Below the pieces are notes generated by a model. It had not been told where the DNA came from, did no database searches, and was given only the letters and a program-made list of their open reading frames with translations. A program made the position numbers and the translations under genes. 64,000 nt of DNA from Gautieria morchelliformis (lineage: Eukaryota > Basidiomycota > Agaricomycetes > Gomphales > Gomphaceae), in NCBI GenBank assembly GCA_015179125.1, contig WHVA01000589.1, positions 1 through 64,000 of the forward strand, in the 5' to 3' direction. The number at the start of each line of letters is the position of its first letter. The first letter of the stretch is position 1. Shown here in pieces: positions 33,550 through 44,347 of this stretch.

Positions 33550-34533
33550 TCATGGCTTGCGAGGTTCAGGACAGTCTGGTGAAATGTGACCAAGTCTCTT
33601 ACAGTTGTAGCAGGTCCGTGTTTCGGTGCGGCGGCTGGATGAGTCAATGTCCATAGGTGTCGCATTACTGGGTGGTGCTGTGACAACAGGTGCCGTAGCA
33701 GGAGTGTGGAGTGGTTGGGCAGGAGGAGGGCAATTAGGAGCATGAGGTGTCTGTGCCTTCCTGACCTCTAACAGACAGCGATGATTGTGGTCAATCTGAC
33801 AGGCTGATTCCTTCCAGCCTTTGAGGTTGGGTAGAAGAAAGGGCTGGGCATGGATCTTGTCAATGATACCTGCTGGAAGGCCATGAGCATAGGCATCCTC
33901 GAGTACCTCATCATTAAAGCCTGTCCTGCCTGCCAGGATCTCAAATTGAGCCGCGTATTCATCTGCCGACATTCCTGATGTCATCCTGAGGTCATGCAGC
34001 TTAGTGTGAGCCGTTCTGGCACGATCTGGGTCCCCAAAGGCCTCCTCCACACGTTTAATGAACTCCTCCAGACTGGATATAGAGGAGGTGCCATCAATGA
34101 CAGCCTGTGTCTCGTTGTGTGCCCATATCTCCGCAGAGCCTCCCATCATGAAGGAAAGAGCATATAGGATCTTTGTGCGCTCATCTGGGAAGGATGCTGG
34201 CTGTATGGCAATGGACAACTTGATAGACCTGATAAACCCTTCAGTCTCTGCACGGTCTCCATTGAACTTCTCCGGTTCTGCTGCCTTTATAGAGCGAGTA
34301 GATGGAGGGACACTGTGAGGTACTGAGGGCGCAAGGGCTTGAGCAGCAGCAACAGCAGTGTTGGTGGCAGCATGGGCTAAGTGGTCGTGAACGTTAACAA
34401 TCTGATTGTGCAGCTCCTGATTCTGCAGTTGAAGTTGCTGCAGCTGCTGCGCTTGGCTAGACAGGAGGCCTCGAAGAAATGGCCCATGTTTACCCAAGGA
34501 GTCCCAGTATGCCTCCGGGAGTGGGTCTGCCAT
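33550..34533 (-). pseudogene. gag of gypsy element 2
   Basis: An open frame of 327 residues: a Gln/Leu-rich coiled coil near the start (SSQAQQLQQLQLQNQELH), a capsid-like core (PEKFNGDRAETEGFI, SFMMGGSAEIWA, MSADEYAAQFE) and a CCHC zinc knuckle (CYNCKRLGHISPDC) close to the end. This is the usual length and order for gypsy gag. Listed as a part of a fossil element. Confidence 0.8.
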
Positions 34534-34619
34534 AGGCTGAGATGAAGGTTGGCTAAGAAAAGTGTGTGGGGTCGTCCTATGAGCTTGATCTTCTGTGAGG
34601 GCAACACTAATGACGAATC

Positions 34620-34900
34620 CACAACCTAAAGATACTCAAGGAGATAGCGGCCGATGCAAGGACAATAACCAACCAACTGTGTAGTGGGTATCCTGAGAGA
34701 TCAAGCTGAGGAAACACCACCACACTGGCTACAGTCTTATGGTGCTGGCAAGGTCTACATAATAGGGGAGACGGAAACTTGTAGAAGGTTGGGGAAACTT
34801 GTGGAAGATGATAGAAACTCGTAGAAGGTTACGGAAACTGACGGAAACTCATGGAAGGAAATAGAAACTTGTGGAAGGAAACACGTGAACCCTGACAACA
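34620..34900 (-). repeat. LTR-like end of gypsy element 2 with internal short repeats
   Basis: Read on the minus strand it starts TGTCAGGGTTCACGTG or three bases earlier. It contains six or seven degenerate copies of a GGAAACTTGTGGAAGG-type phrase between 34.77 and 34.88 kb. Its partner LTR is not in place, so the limits are approximate. Confidence 0.5.
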
Positions 34901-35832
34901 TCTCTGTTTGCTTCTTATGTACGTGCCATTGATGCTCTTGGCTTGTGCTGCAGACACCAGGGGAACTGTCACTGATCTTCAGTGGCTATATCCATGGAAA
35001 CATGAACCATGTGGGTAGATGGTGTGAAACCACCACACCAGTGGACTTGCCTGGCTGCCAGCCAGGCAAGTCAATAAAATTGCCACTCTACTAGAGTTGC
35101 AATTTTATCGACTTGCTCTAGTTACTCTACCAAGTACTGTGGGGCTGTTCATCGGCCTAGTAAACACCTCACCTGTAGGCCAGGTTTAAGGCCAGGCCAG
35201 GACGGACCTGGGATGGACTTTTGAATTGGTCCTGGCCCTGAAATCAAGTGAGCCAGGTCTGATCAAGCCAGGTCCAAGCCGTGACATTTGAGAGCCTGGA
35301 CTGAGCCTGGAAAACCCTAAATAATTTAACCAGTATGATCACTGGTTAAAGGGCCTACAAGCATGTTGGTGATGTCATGACATCACAAACATCAGTCAGT
35401 GGCTTCCCATCAGCTGACAGATCTAACTGAGTAAGGTGCCTGTGTGTTGATCAAGTGCTGGATCAGGGGGACAGCTTGAGCAGGGGCAAAAGAGAAAGCA
35501 TTTTCTATCGCACCACAAATGCTATATAGAGACACTGGCGCTTGTGGGATGTGAGTAGAATAATGCATCAAGATTAGTTGAGTGACTGTCCTTTGGAGGG
35601 GACATGGAGATCATGTGCATATGCAGGTGCATATACATTTGAGCTCAATGAGAAAACCAATCATGCTGACAGTCTGCAGGGCAGAGACAGTCAATCATGG
35701 AGTTATTACATATTGAAAAGATCATTATATATGTCCATATAATCCCCATCTCTCAAATCCCCCTGTAGGTTAATCCCCATCATTTTGCTTGTTTTTTCCA
35801 TGATTTGTAATTAGCCCCTACCCTGTCCAAAT
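34901..35832. other. Unassigned sequence with hairpins
   Basis: No gene. Two adjoining hairpins lie at 35045-35115 (separate entry). A GGCCAGG/CCTGGCC-rich stretch follows at 35.17-35.31 kb. Confidence 0.4.
35045..35115. repeat. Two overlapping hairpins that share one arm
   Basis: ACTTGCCTGGCT (35045-35056) is a perfect complement of AGCCAGGCAAGT (35060-35071). The GCAAGTCAATAAAATTGC segment (35066-35083) pairs with GCAATTTTATCGACTTGC (35098-35115) with one mismatch. The shared GCAAGT means the two stems exclude each other. Confidence 0.7.
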
Positions 35833-35994
35833 AAACTTTGAATTTTTTTACAATTTTCTTGCTCAACAAATTCTACTAAAAACACAAAATTTTATTATTG
35901 TTTTTTTACATAAAAAACACTAAAAATATTCAGAATATCTTTACAGTTTTTTGAACAGTTTTTTAGACAAGAAAACCTTTATATGCTTGCAGTG
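35833..35994. repeat. Fold-back element family F1, right half only
   Basis: Matches 19149-19262 of the complete copy and the adjoining centre (AACTTTGAA, ACAATTTTCTTGCTCAACAA, CAGTTTTTTGAACAGTTTT, ending GCAGTG). The left half is missing. Confidence 0.8.
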
Positions 35995-36200
35995 TCCTCC
36001 TTCTCCTGGTGTTCCTTGTCCTGGCACAACTTATCCTGGCACTCCTCTTCTTTGTGCTCCTCCTCCTGGTATTCCTTCTCCTTCCATTCATGCTCTTCGG
36101 CCTCGCGTTTCTTTGCCAACTCCTTGCTCACAATTATGTCAGCAAAGTGTTGTTTCATTTCGGTGCTGGTCATTTTGGAGAAGTCGACATTGGATTCCAT
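35979..36200 (-). CDS. Small Glu/Lys-rich ORF antisense to a gypsy 3' end
   Basis: A 73-residue frame beginning MESNVDFSKMTSTEMKQH and turning into a Glu/Lys/Gln/Cys-rich repeat (QEEEHKEEECQDK) likely to form a helix or coiled coil. Its last codons run into the fold-back fragment ending at 35994, so the natural C-terminus may have been replaced. It starts 120 bp from an LTR on the opposite strand. No domain is recognised; it may be a truncated accessory ORF of the retroelement. Confidence 0.35.
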   Translation of the reverse strand: MESNVDFSKMTSTEMKQHFADIIVSKELAKKREAEEHEWKEKEYQEEEHKEEECQDKLCQDKEHQEKEDTASI

Positions 36201-36319
36201 GATGGTTCAGGACAAGAGGCATTCCTCTTCCTGCCTATCTTTCGAACTCCGCCGTGTTGTTCACAAGTCACGTGACATGACTTGTGGTTTCGTGGGGTGC
36301 AACCTTAAAGGGGAGATAC

Positions 36320-36964
36320 TGTTATGACAATGCATTTCCAACTTCTGACACTCAGTTCCGGTCACATTCCGACCCTCCGATAATTCCAATCCCACCCCTT
36401 GTTATATCCTTTGTTCTTTCGACTCTATTACTCAGCCCCACAGCACTTGACCTTCAGCACACCAAGATCATATGTCCGCCCCCTTTGGGGTCTCGTTGTT
36501 CCGTTATGTCAGATATACTTTCCAACCCCTTGTTCTTTTGCCATTGTTCTTTACTCTACCCTGTGTCCTTGGTTCCCAATTAGTTACTTGCCCCATATGT
36601 CTATCCGACTTCTGCTTCCTCCAGAATTTGCTTAGTACTAACTACCCCATTGCCTGTTGTCTCAGCTCTTTGTATCAAAGCCCCTCATGTATGCTCATTA
36701 TTCTGCAATCAGATAATCGCCTTCAATATGTGATTTCCTTCACTCGATCTCCTGTTATTAGCACAGCGAGTTTTGCAAGACCTCTGTCTCTCCGCCTTCT
36801 GCCTTCTGACCCAACTCCCAACATCTTTCTGTCTGGTTTGATACTTTCCGACTTCTGACTCGTGATCCAAAATACTTAGGACGATAGTACATTGGGGGTG
36901 CAACATATAAGTTGAATCTGTTGTTCTTTCTAGTTCCAACTTGTGGAAATATTGATACATAACA
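36320..36964 (+). repeat. Gypsy-type LTR, family B, complete
   Basis: 645 bp, begins TGTTATGACA and ends TACATAACA, so the termini form a 7-bp inverted repeat TGTTATG/CATAACA. A polypurine tract (AAAGGGGAGATA) directly precedes it, as expected for a 3' LTR. A truncated relative lies inverted at 27539-28160. The pol gene that should precede it is not recognisable. Confidence 0.75.
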
Positions 36965-37740
36965 CACATGAACATCTAGTACAACTAAAACCCTACATGT
37001 GGTGGTACTTTGAAGCTCATTCTGGTTCCAATTGATGCGTCATCTGGCAGTGCAATGATACCAGCAACATGGAATACCTACATATTGTAACTTGAATTGG
37101 ATTAGCAAGAATATCGTGCTGATTCGGGTCACCAACATGGGCCCACTCACAGTCCTTTCCCAAGCCTTGTCCTACCTACCACATAGATGTATATGGTACT
37201 GGTGGTTTTCTCCACATGCACCTCTCACACCAGACTCCTTTCAGATACTCGCAGCAATCCCATGAAAGGTAATGGGACTGTTCATTCTCAATGTGTTCAA
37301 ATTGAAATGCGAGTCTACAGAGGGAAATGATTGCTTGACTTTGCAAGGGCTGCCGGCCTTGGCTGTTCCACTCGTCCCTTGACACTAGAGGACTTCAAAA
37401 GAAGGAACATACATACTCAGCTGGGCAGATAAAACAGCTTCACAAGTGAATTCAACACTGTGAGGAGGAGCATCTTTAGAGTTGCGGGCAAGTTGAGTGG
37501 CATGGAGAAATGCTTTGCAGTTGAATTTGCATTTGACTTGCACCCCCGTGCAAAGCATGGGTATCCACCTAGTTGCTCTATATGAAAGTAGCTCGGTGGG
37601 TTGTGGGTGCACTGCCGACAAATAATATTACATACAAGTTAGGTCAGCGGCGAGGGCACACAGCCGTGAGCATGAACACTGCGCAGAAGTCACGTGACCC
37701 ATTCACGACCATCGTGCGCATACACGAGTGTGGTCCGTGC
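36965..37740. other. Unassigned sequence
   Basis: No gene recognised. The last 60 bases lead to a TATA-like agtatataaagg at 37757, but no coherent coding frame follows it. Confidence 0.35.
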
Positions 37741-37994
37741 ATGACACGCGCGGGCAGTATATAAAGGCAGAATGGTAAGGATGGAACACCAGGAATTGGC
37801 TTGATTGGCAATTCCTCTCTCTGCTGTCTGCTCTGTCTGCTGTCTCCTCCTTCAGCTGGCTGGCTATCTATTGCTTTGGTTGGGTGGCTATCTATTGGTA
37901 GGTAATATCTCTTTTTTAATGAATTGCCATGTATTTTATTTTATTTCATTCCTTTTTTTTTTCATCATATTGTATTGTCACATATGTGCTCTCT

Positions 37995-38650
37995 ATTTTG
38001 GTGATTTTTTTCGAAAATAGATTTAAATAAAATCCCAAGACTGTGCTGAAACAAAAGTATTTTAATATCTATATTTTTCAGGTTTTTTTCGAAAATAGAC
38101 ATCAATATGCTTCCTCTAAAATTAATGACAATAGGTTCTGCCTTTAAATGTGGTTTGTTTTGTTGTTTTATTTACTGTAAAGCTGCTCACCAGGCACTCC
38201 TGTCTGGCTGTACCGGTGGCTGGCTTACTATGGCTTTGGCTGGGCTCTGGGTTTCTCTGTCAGTCTCTGGGCTTCTCTGGCTTTGGCTGGGCATTAATAA
38301 CAGCTTCTGATTCAATGTACTGTACTTTTTTGACATTTTTTCGCAAATAGATGTCAATAAATTGTCCTGACTTTGTGAAAATTGACAACAGCTCCAGCTT
38401 CAATGTACAGTGCATTTTTTTGGCATTTTTCGCAAAATAGATAATCCTAACTTTGCTAAAATTAATAACCGCTTCAGGTTACATGTATCAGACATTTTTG
38501 TGACATTTTTTCGAAAAATAGATAATCCTGACTTTGCTAAAATTAATAATGCCTTCAGCTTAAATATACTGGACATTTTTTTTTGACATTTTCAAAAAAT
38601 AACTTTGCTAAAATTAATGACAGCAGCTACTTAAATATGGTTCCCTTTAC
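37995..38650 (+). repeat. Degenerate tandem repeat, unit about 82-87 bp
   Basis: The phrase TTTTTCGAAAATAGA or a variant recurs near 38007, 38087, 38337, 38422, 38505 and 38586, each followed by CTGACTTTGCTAAAATTAAT-like sequence. The unit length is 80-87 bp, with a non-repetitive gap near 38.15-38.30 kb. The function is unknown. Confidence 0.7.
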
Positions 38651-39427
38651 TATTTTATTTAGGTCTGTATATGTCACACAATATATATTGGCGGATGCTC
38701 ACAACTTTTTATTATATGTAGATTCACCCATTTTATGCTCAGATTATAGAAAAGAAGGGGATGAAAGTACATGCCAATCTTATTGTTGGGATATAAATAA
38801 ATGTTCTTTTGTCCCTCCCCGAGTGGTGGCTCCACCAACGAGAACACTGATTCTTATTTTTATACCTCTTCTTATTTTTTCTACCCACTTTTAATATACA
38901 TTATATCATTATAACTATTCATATATATTATAAATATCTAGACAACTACTATTACTCCATATGGTAGTCTAATACTCTCTCATTATAACCAGTCATACTA
39001 ATACTCCTACTCATATCTGTTACAAGTATCTCTCCAAGTATCTGTTACTCTATCTTGTAGTCTAATACTCTCTCATATGTATATATATCTTCGAGATGTT
39101 TAAATATATACAGAATCATCTAATAACATCTAGTATTCTCCTTATAAATACTACTATATATTCCTATATGTTGTTATTAATACTCTTATAGTATATATTA
39201 TATACTCATATATGCTGTATTACATAACGATTATGATTATCCTCCATTGATACATGTCCCTGAGTTTGTTAAAAGTTAATAATAAGTAATAGCCTCTGCT
39301 TGCTTCACTTTGAGGGCCTTTGGGGATATGCTACGCATGGGTGAGACATTACAAGCAAGTGACTGCTACACATGTGGCATGCTATGCATGTTATGTGTGG
39401 GGACACATGTCCTCACATAGGGATAGC
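38651..39427. other. Very AT-rich unassigned sequence
   Basis: Low-complexity phrases such as ACTCTCTCATAT and TATATAT recur. No gene seen. Confidence 0.45.
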
Positions 39428-42400
39428 TTACCTTGTGAAGGTGTGAGTGGCGGCGTATATAGCCTCCGGGATCACGTACACTATCCGGGGAGTGGTGGCC
39501 CATTGCTTTGCCTCGCTGGCGGTCCACTTGGCTACAAGGCGGCCTCGATTGCGGCGGGTCTCGATCTGGTCCACGAGGAGGGCGAAATACGGTGCAACGA
39601 CCAAGGTGATCTGGTCCTTCTCATTAATATTGGCCAGGAAATCCCACACTAGCCTCTTTCCCGCCCCAGTGCCTAGGATGGCAACAAAGTTCGTGGCCCG
39701 CTCTGCAGTTAGCTGGAGCATGCTGCGCTGGGTGGGCGAGGTGAACTCAGCTGTCGGATTGTCGAGTGCCATGGGGAGCAGCCTGAGGAGCATGGCTGGG
39801 TTGTACTTTGCAGACGGGGGGACCTGTGTAACTAGGGTTTTTGGGTCCAGTTATAACGGCTGCCCACAAGGGGGCCGAGAGGTGCTCACCTTCTGGAATA
39901 ACTCCAGGGCGTTGGCCACCGGAGTGAGAGGACGCCTGCACATCCTGGAGAACTTGGTCTTTCAGGGCCATGGAGACCTCGGCGATGCCCGCAGCTATGG
40001 CAGACTTGACCTCTGAGCGGACGCCTGCCATATGGGTCTGAAGAGCCACGCCGACGGCGGACTGGATGAGCTTTGACAGATCTCCTGACAATCTATCAGG
40101 CATCAATGGTTGCCAGCGGGGGGAGGTGCAGTGGGCAAGGACATGGCGGAGGTGAGGAAACGGAGGGGTAAGGGAGGAGGGTTGGCGCCAAAACCAATGA
40201 AGTCGTGCCATGTTTACCCGTACTGCAGTTGCTCCCACATCGCGTCTGTGGGGAGAAATTCGAGCCTGGCCGAGTCTCAAGCGTAAGCTGTCCGGGCGGT
40301 GGCGGTGGTGTGTCCCCCGGCCAAATCGCCGGGGTGATCATGTGATAGGTTTATGTCCCGGATGAACTCGTGCTTGAGGGCAACAGCAAGGTGGCGCTCG
40401 TCTCTGATGCTGAGCTCTATGTCCCAGTACCTGTGGCAGGGTGAGAATGGGGAGGCAGGTGTGAGCTTGGCATGCTTACTTCAGAGTGAACTTTTGGAGG
40501 GCTTGGCCAAACTGCTCTGAGGTGGCGCGCTTGTTGGATAAGGGGAACATGAATTGCTTAAATACTGAGGCTGCCATGGAGGACTCTGTTTCAGTAACCC
40601 ATCGGATGGCAAGGGGCCGAGCAAATGCCAGCCAAATAGAGATAAGACGGTCGACGTTCTTTGGGTACAGTCGCGGAATATACGCGTCATGTCCCTTGGT
40701 ATTGGTGGTTTTATCATACATCCCAATGAGCCAGAGCTGCCCATTGTCACGGAAGAGATTGCGCCTGCGCGTGGAGTGTTCTCTATTTTTGAATCCACCA
40801 GCTCGGTTCCACGGGGTGGTGCAGGGAGGGTGGTTTGGGTCAGACACATGAACATTGCAGTCATGTGGTCGTAGGCATTCAACCAATTGCGAACGGCCGT
40901 GTGTCTCAGGTGAAAGCGACCGTCGGTGGTGGGGAGGATGAACGGTGAGCGGGGCTCACGCAAAAAAAGTGCGAGAAGCGGCTCTTTTTTGAGAGAATCC
41001 GGGTGCGGCAGGTTGTTAACCCAGCCGTAGCCAACGGAAGTGTTGCGGAGGTCATCCAGGAAGTTATCGGGAATGTTCAAGGGGAGATCATGGCCCCGCA
41101 GGAGGGTCTTCAAGAGGAAATGCTCCGCGTCACGGACGGCGCGTTGGAGCCCAAGACGGTACTTGGCAAGGCTAAGGGTTCCCTTGCATCCGATGGTAAC
41201 TGCAGTGAAGTGGAGGTCCCACGTGATGTTCGGGGGCGGATGCTCGTTGTGGGCGAGAGACGTGACATAACGCTGGAGCTGCACCACAAACGAGTAAGGG
41301 CTCGACTCCGTGTCACTCAGGTACAGCTGAACGTTCTGTTGGCAGGCCCTGCATAGAGGCTGGGTAAGGACGGGGGTCGAGTGACTGCATGAACCACTCA
41401 CCTGAGCACCATGCCATCGTAGGTGTCGTGGATGGCATACATCTGCTCATGGAAACAGACGGTTATCAAGTGGGTCATCCGAGACAGAAGTCCGGCCGTA
41501 CGCGAGGCATTGGGGAACACGTTGTCTGAAAAAGAGTCGAGGGCCCAGAGTGCGACGTAACACCGCACGGGGCTGAGCCACTTGTTGGTGTGGATATGGG
41601 AGGGATGAACGCACAGAAGAATCCAGAGGGCCGCCTGCACGTCTGTATGAGAGGGTGTGCCACCGTCCCTCAAGCCAAGCAGAAGGCGGTCGATGGCCTC
41701 AAGTTGGTCCGTGGAAAGAGGAAAGCGGTAGGCGGTGGTGCTGAGGTTTAACAGGGTGCGGATACAAAGGGAGAGGAAGTTGATTGCGTGCGAAAGATAA
41801 TCATGGATAGTCTTGGGTTCCTGGAGAGGCTGGAAAGGGCCGCTCCCATCTTGGGCCAGCAAGCGTCGTAATAGGACATCCTGGTCATGGATGTGCTGGC
41901 AGGCAGTGGCAAACCAACTCTCCACGGCGACTTTGAGTTGGGCGCCCACGCCCGGTTTTTTTGCACTGGAAAGCAAAGTTTGGGTAGCGGCTCTGACGGA
42001 GGGATCAACCAGCTCGGAGGTAAAATGGATGTGCCAGTCGGTTTCCCGGAGCAGGAGGGGGATGTCGCGTTCAACGGTGGGTGGGGAAACTTCCGATGGA
42101 GCGATGGGGTGATCGGTAACGTACAGCGAGTAAGGGTCACCCCCGGCACTGGGCAGCAGGTGGAGGTCCACAGAGAAGTAACACCGCCGCTGAGCCTCAA
42201 AGAGTTTCTGAACAGGAGATGGCCGGTAAAGGGTCTTGGGTGGGTCTCGGGCCTTGGCCTTATTGTATGCAGCAACATGCCTTGTGATTGAATTCTTGAT
42301 GGTGCAGGCGTGGTCGCATAGGTTACACTGCCAGCCCTCTTGATGGATTGTGACACCTTCAATGGGGCATGAACCTGGGGGAGGTGGGGCGAAGTGGTCT

Positions 42401-43305
42401 TGGGGATTAGGGATGCCCCACTTGAGACAAGCGCAGGCGACCAACTGGTCAAAGGTTTGATGGTCTGGGGTTTGAAGAGGTCCCTCGGGGTAATGCTCCT
42501 GCAAGTGAGCGGGTAACCAGTCACTGGGTACTGCAGTCTCACATTGGGTGCAGATAAACAGGTGGTGGAAGAGATGGACATAGATGCCGTAATAAGACAG
42601 GTCGTGGTCCGTCTGGAGGTAGGACTGGCGGGGATCAGGGACATCGCCTGTAAAAAAACAGGTCAGGGTAGGCCAGGGTAGAAGGGGCGAGATGGAGAGG
42701 AACCCACTAAGGGAGGGCCTGGAAGCCACATAGTTGTCCATGTCAGTGGCTGCTGTGTCAATGACCAGTGGAGGCTGTTTGGGAGTATCCTCCACAGGGA
42801 GCTTGTGAGGACTGGCACCAGATAATGAGGTCGTGGGTGTAAAGCGTCCTGGTGGTGGTGAGCCAGAACCACGTGTATGAGCCTGGCTTCTGGAGGTGGG
42901 AGTCGTGTGGCGGGGGTTGGGGTAGGGATAGCGGGTGGTCGGCGACGCGGTATGAGGAGTAAAGGTCCTAGGTGAGGGAGCTAGAAGATGGAGGTGAGTG
43001 TTGATTTGAGTCTGAAGAGAGGTGGGACTTGCCTTGATCAGCACGGGCCTTGCCTCCAATTGCACGGGTGATATGGTGCAGGGGACTAGTGGGGATTGAG
43101 GGCACCGGCAGGGAGGGTGACCGAGGGTTGAGATGGGAAGGTGGTTCTGAGGCTGGAGTGAGTGCAGCGTCAGGCTAAGAATGACTAGACGGAAAAAAGG
43201 GAACAAGCCTGGGAACTCGCCGTATGCGGGGTGGGATAGGGTCATGTGTTCTTGTAGAAGACGACTTTGGCTGCTCGCAAACTCGCACAAAGGACAAGTA
43301 GGCAT
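39428..43305 (-). pseudogene. C2H2 / RecQ-type helicase-like gene, truncated and broken
   Basis: The first exon (43305 to 41402, 635 codons) starts with a C2H2 finger (CPLC...HMTLSH), followed near 42.5 kb by FICTQCETAVPSDWLPAHL and near 42.3 kb by WQCNLCDHACTIKNSITRH, an arrangement like OrsD/DUF3505-type zinc fingers. A clean intron (41349-41401) leads to the next exon (LSDTESSPYSF, AVRNWLNAYDHM, PPRGTELVDSKIENTP). The frame then shifts near 40.77 kb, and in-frame stops occur near 40.28 kb and just after. The last part (39793-39428) is the start of an SF2 helicase: a Walker A-like GTGAGKR (normally GSGKS) and motif Ia-like VVAPYFALLVDQ. The DEAH box and all later motifs are absent. This layout recalls telomere-linked RecQ-type genes of fungi. 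Confidence 0.6.
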
Positions 43306-44347
43306 TGGCCGGGGAGGGGTTGGGGGGTGGGTAGAAAGCTCAAGCTAAGCTGGAAGATTGGGGCAACATGCACGGGGAGCTAGATATTTCTGCAAGGGAG
43401 GGCAGATAAGAGCGGAATGGGTCGGTAATGGGATAGGGCAGAGGGCAGACACACCTGTTTCATGTGTTGAATGGAGAGGACTGCGGTCACTGAAGCGGTT
43501 GAAGTGGCGCGCTATGTATGCGGAGGGCGATGGCAATGTGAATAGAAATGTGTTTGATGTTTAGGAGAGGAGCGGTTAAATGGAGGGGCGGCAGCCAATA
43601 GGGTTCAACATGGCTGGACAGGCAAGGGTGGGCCGATTAGAGGGGAATGGGTTCTTAATGGGCTGGGTAGGAGGGCCGGAGGACGTGTTTCAGGTGTTTA
43701 ATGGAGCTTGCAGGCCAGAGGACTGGGCTGATGGAAGCTGTTGAATAGGATGCAGGGATAGGCGGAGTCTAATGGGAATTTGAATGGAAACAGGTGTTTG
43801 CTGTTTGGGAGGGGGCAGGGCATTCAATTGTGGTCAACTACCGTTGTAAGCTATTGAGCGGGCATTGGCAAGAAAGGAGGGGCAGTTGACGGTTGAAGAG
43901 CTGGGCTTGGGTTAAAGTTGGGACTCTTTCAAATGGGGGTAAGCATGTTTGGGTTTGCCAATGGCGGCATTACTACTTCAGGGATCACGGGCCCGCAGAA
44001 AATGGGGTCAAGCGGTACAGAAGAACCCGGTGATGGGGCAATTGTCAACTATTAAACGAATGCGAGTGTATGAATGTTTGAAAAGGGGTCAAGCGGCACA
44101 GAAGAACGCGATCACACGGCAATTATCAACTATTAAAAGAATGTGATTGTGTGAATGGGATTGACCCTTTTTTAAATTGATTGCTGATGATGTTTGTGTA
44201 GCAACAAGAAATCAGACTGGCATAGAAGAAGGATGGTATTGAAGAGTATGTGTCTGGCATGGCAGGGGACAAAGTGTGGCATCAAGGATTGCTTACACTG
44301 TGGTGGAACTGTGCCTCCCATTCTAATACAGCGGGGTGAGGTGAAAT
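43306..44347. other. Intergenic repeats between two helicase-like genes
   Basis: No gene. A segment of about 180 bp (43.39-43.56 kb) is repeated in diverged form at 43.62-43.81 kb. A two-copy tandem repeat with an 81-bp period begins GGGGTCAAGCGG at 44004 and 44085. Confidence 0.55.

Larger units (their letters stand above)
30490..34900 (-). mobile_element. Ty3/gypsy element 2, truncated in integrase
   Basis: Read on the minus strand: LTR-like sequence (about 34900-34620), gag (34533-33550), protease region (about 33480-32870), reverse transcriptase and RNase H (about 32870-31228) and integrase to about 30.5 kb, where homology stops abruptly against the 650-residue coiled-coil ORF. No 3' LTR is seen. 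The frames are long but there are a few breaks, so it is intermediate in age and incomplete. Confidence 0.85.

Noticed and set aside
37757-38020. A protein-coding gene starting after the TATA-like site
   Set aside because: The only frame is Leu/Ser-rich and comes from pyrimidine repeats; no conserved motif or splice layout.
41748-42644. 298-codon frame on the minus strand inside the C2H2/RecQ-type gene
   Set aside because: It is a shadow in another frame of the 635-codon exon, which has zinc-finger motifs and a clean splice junction.
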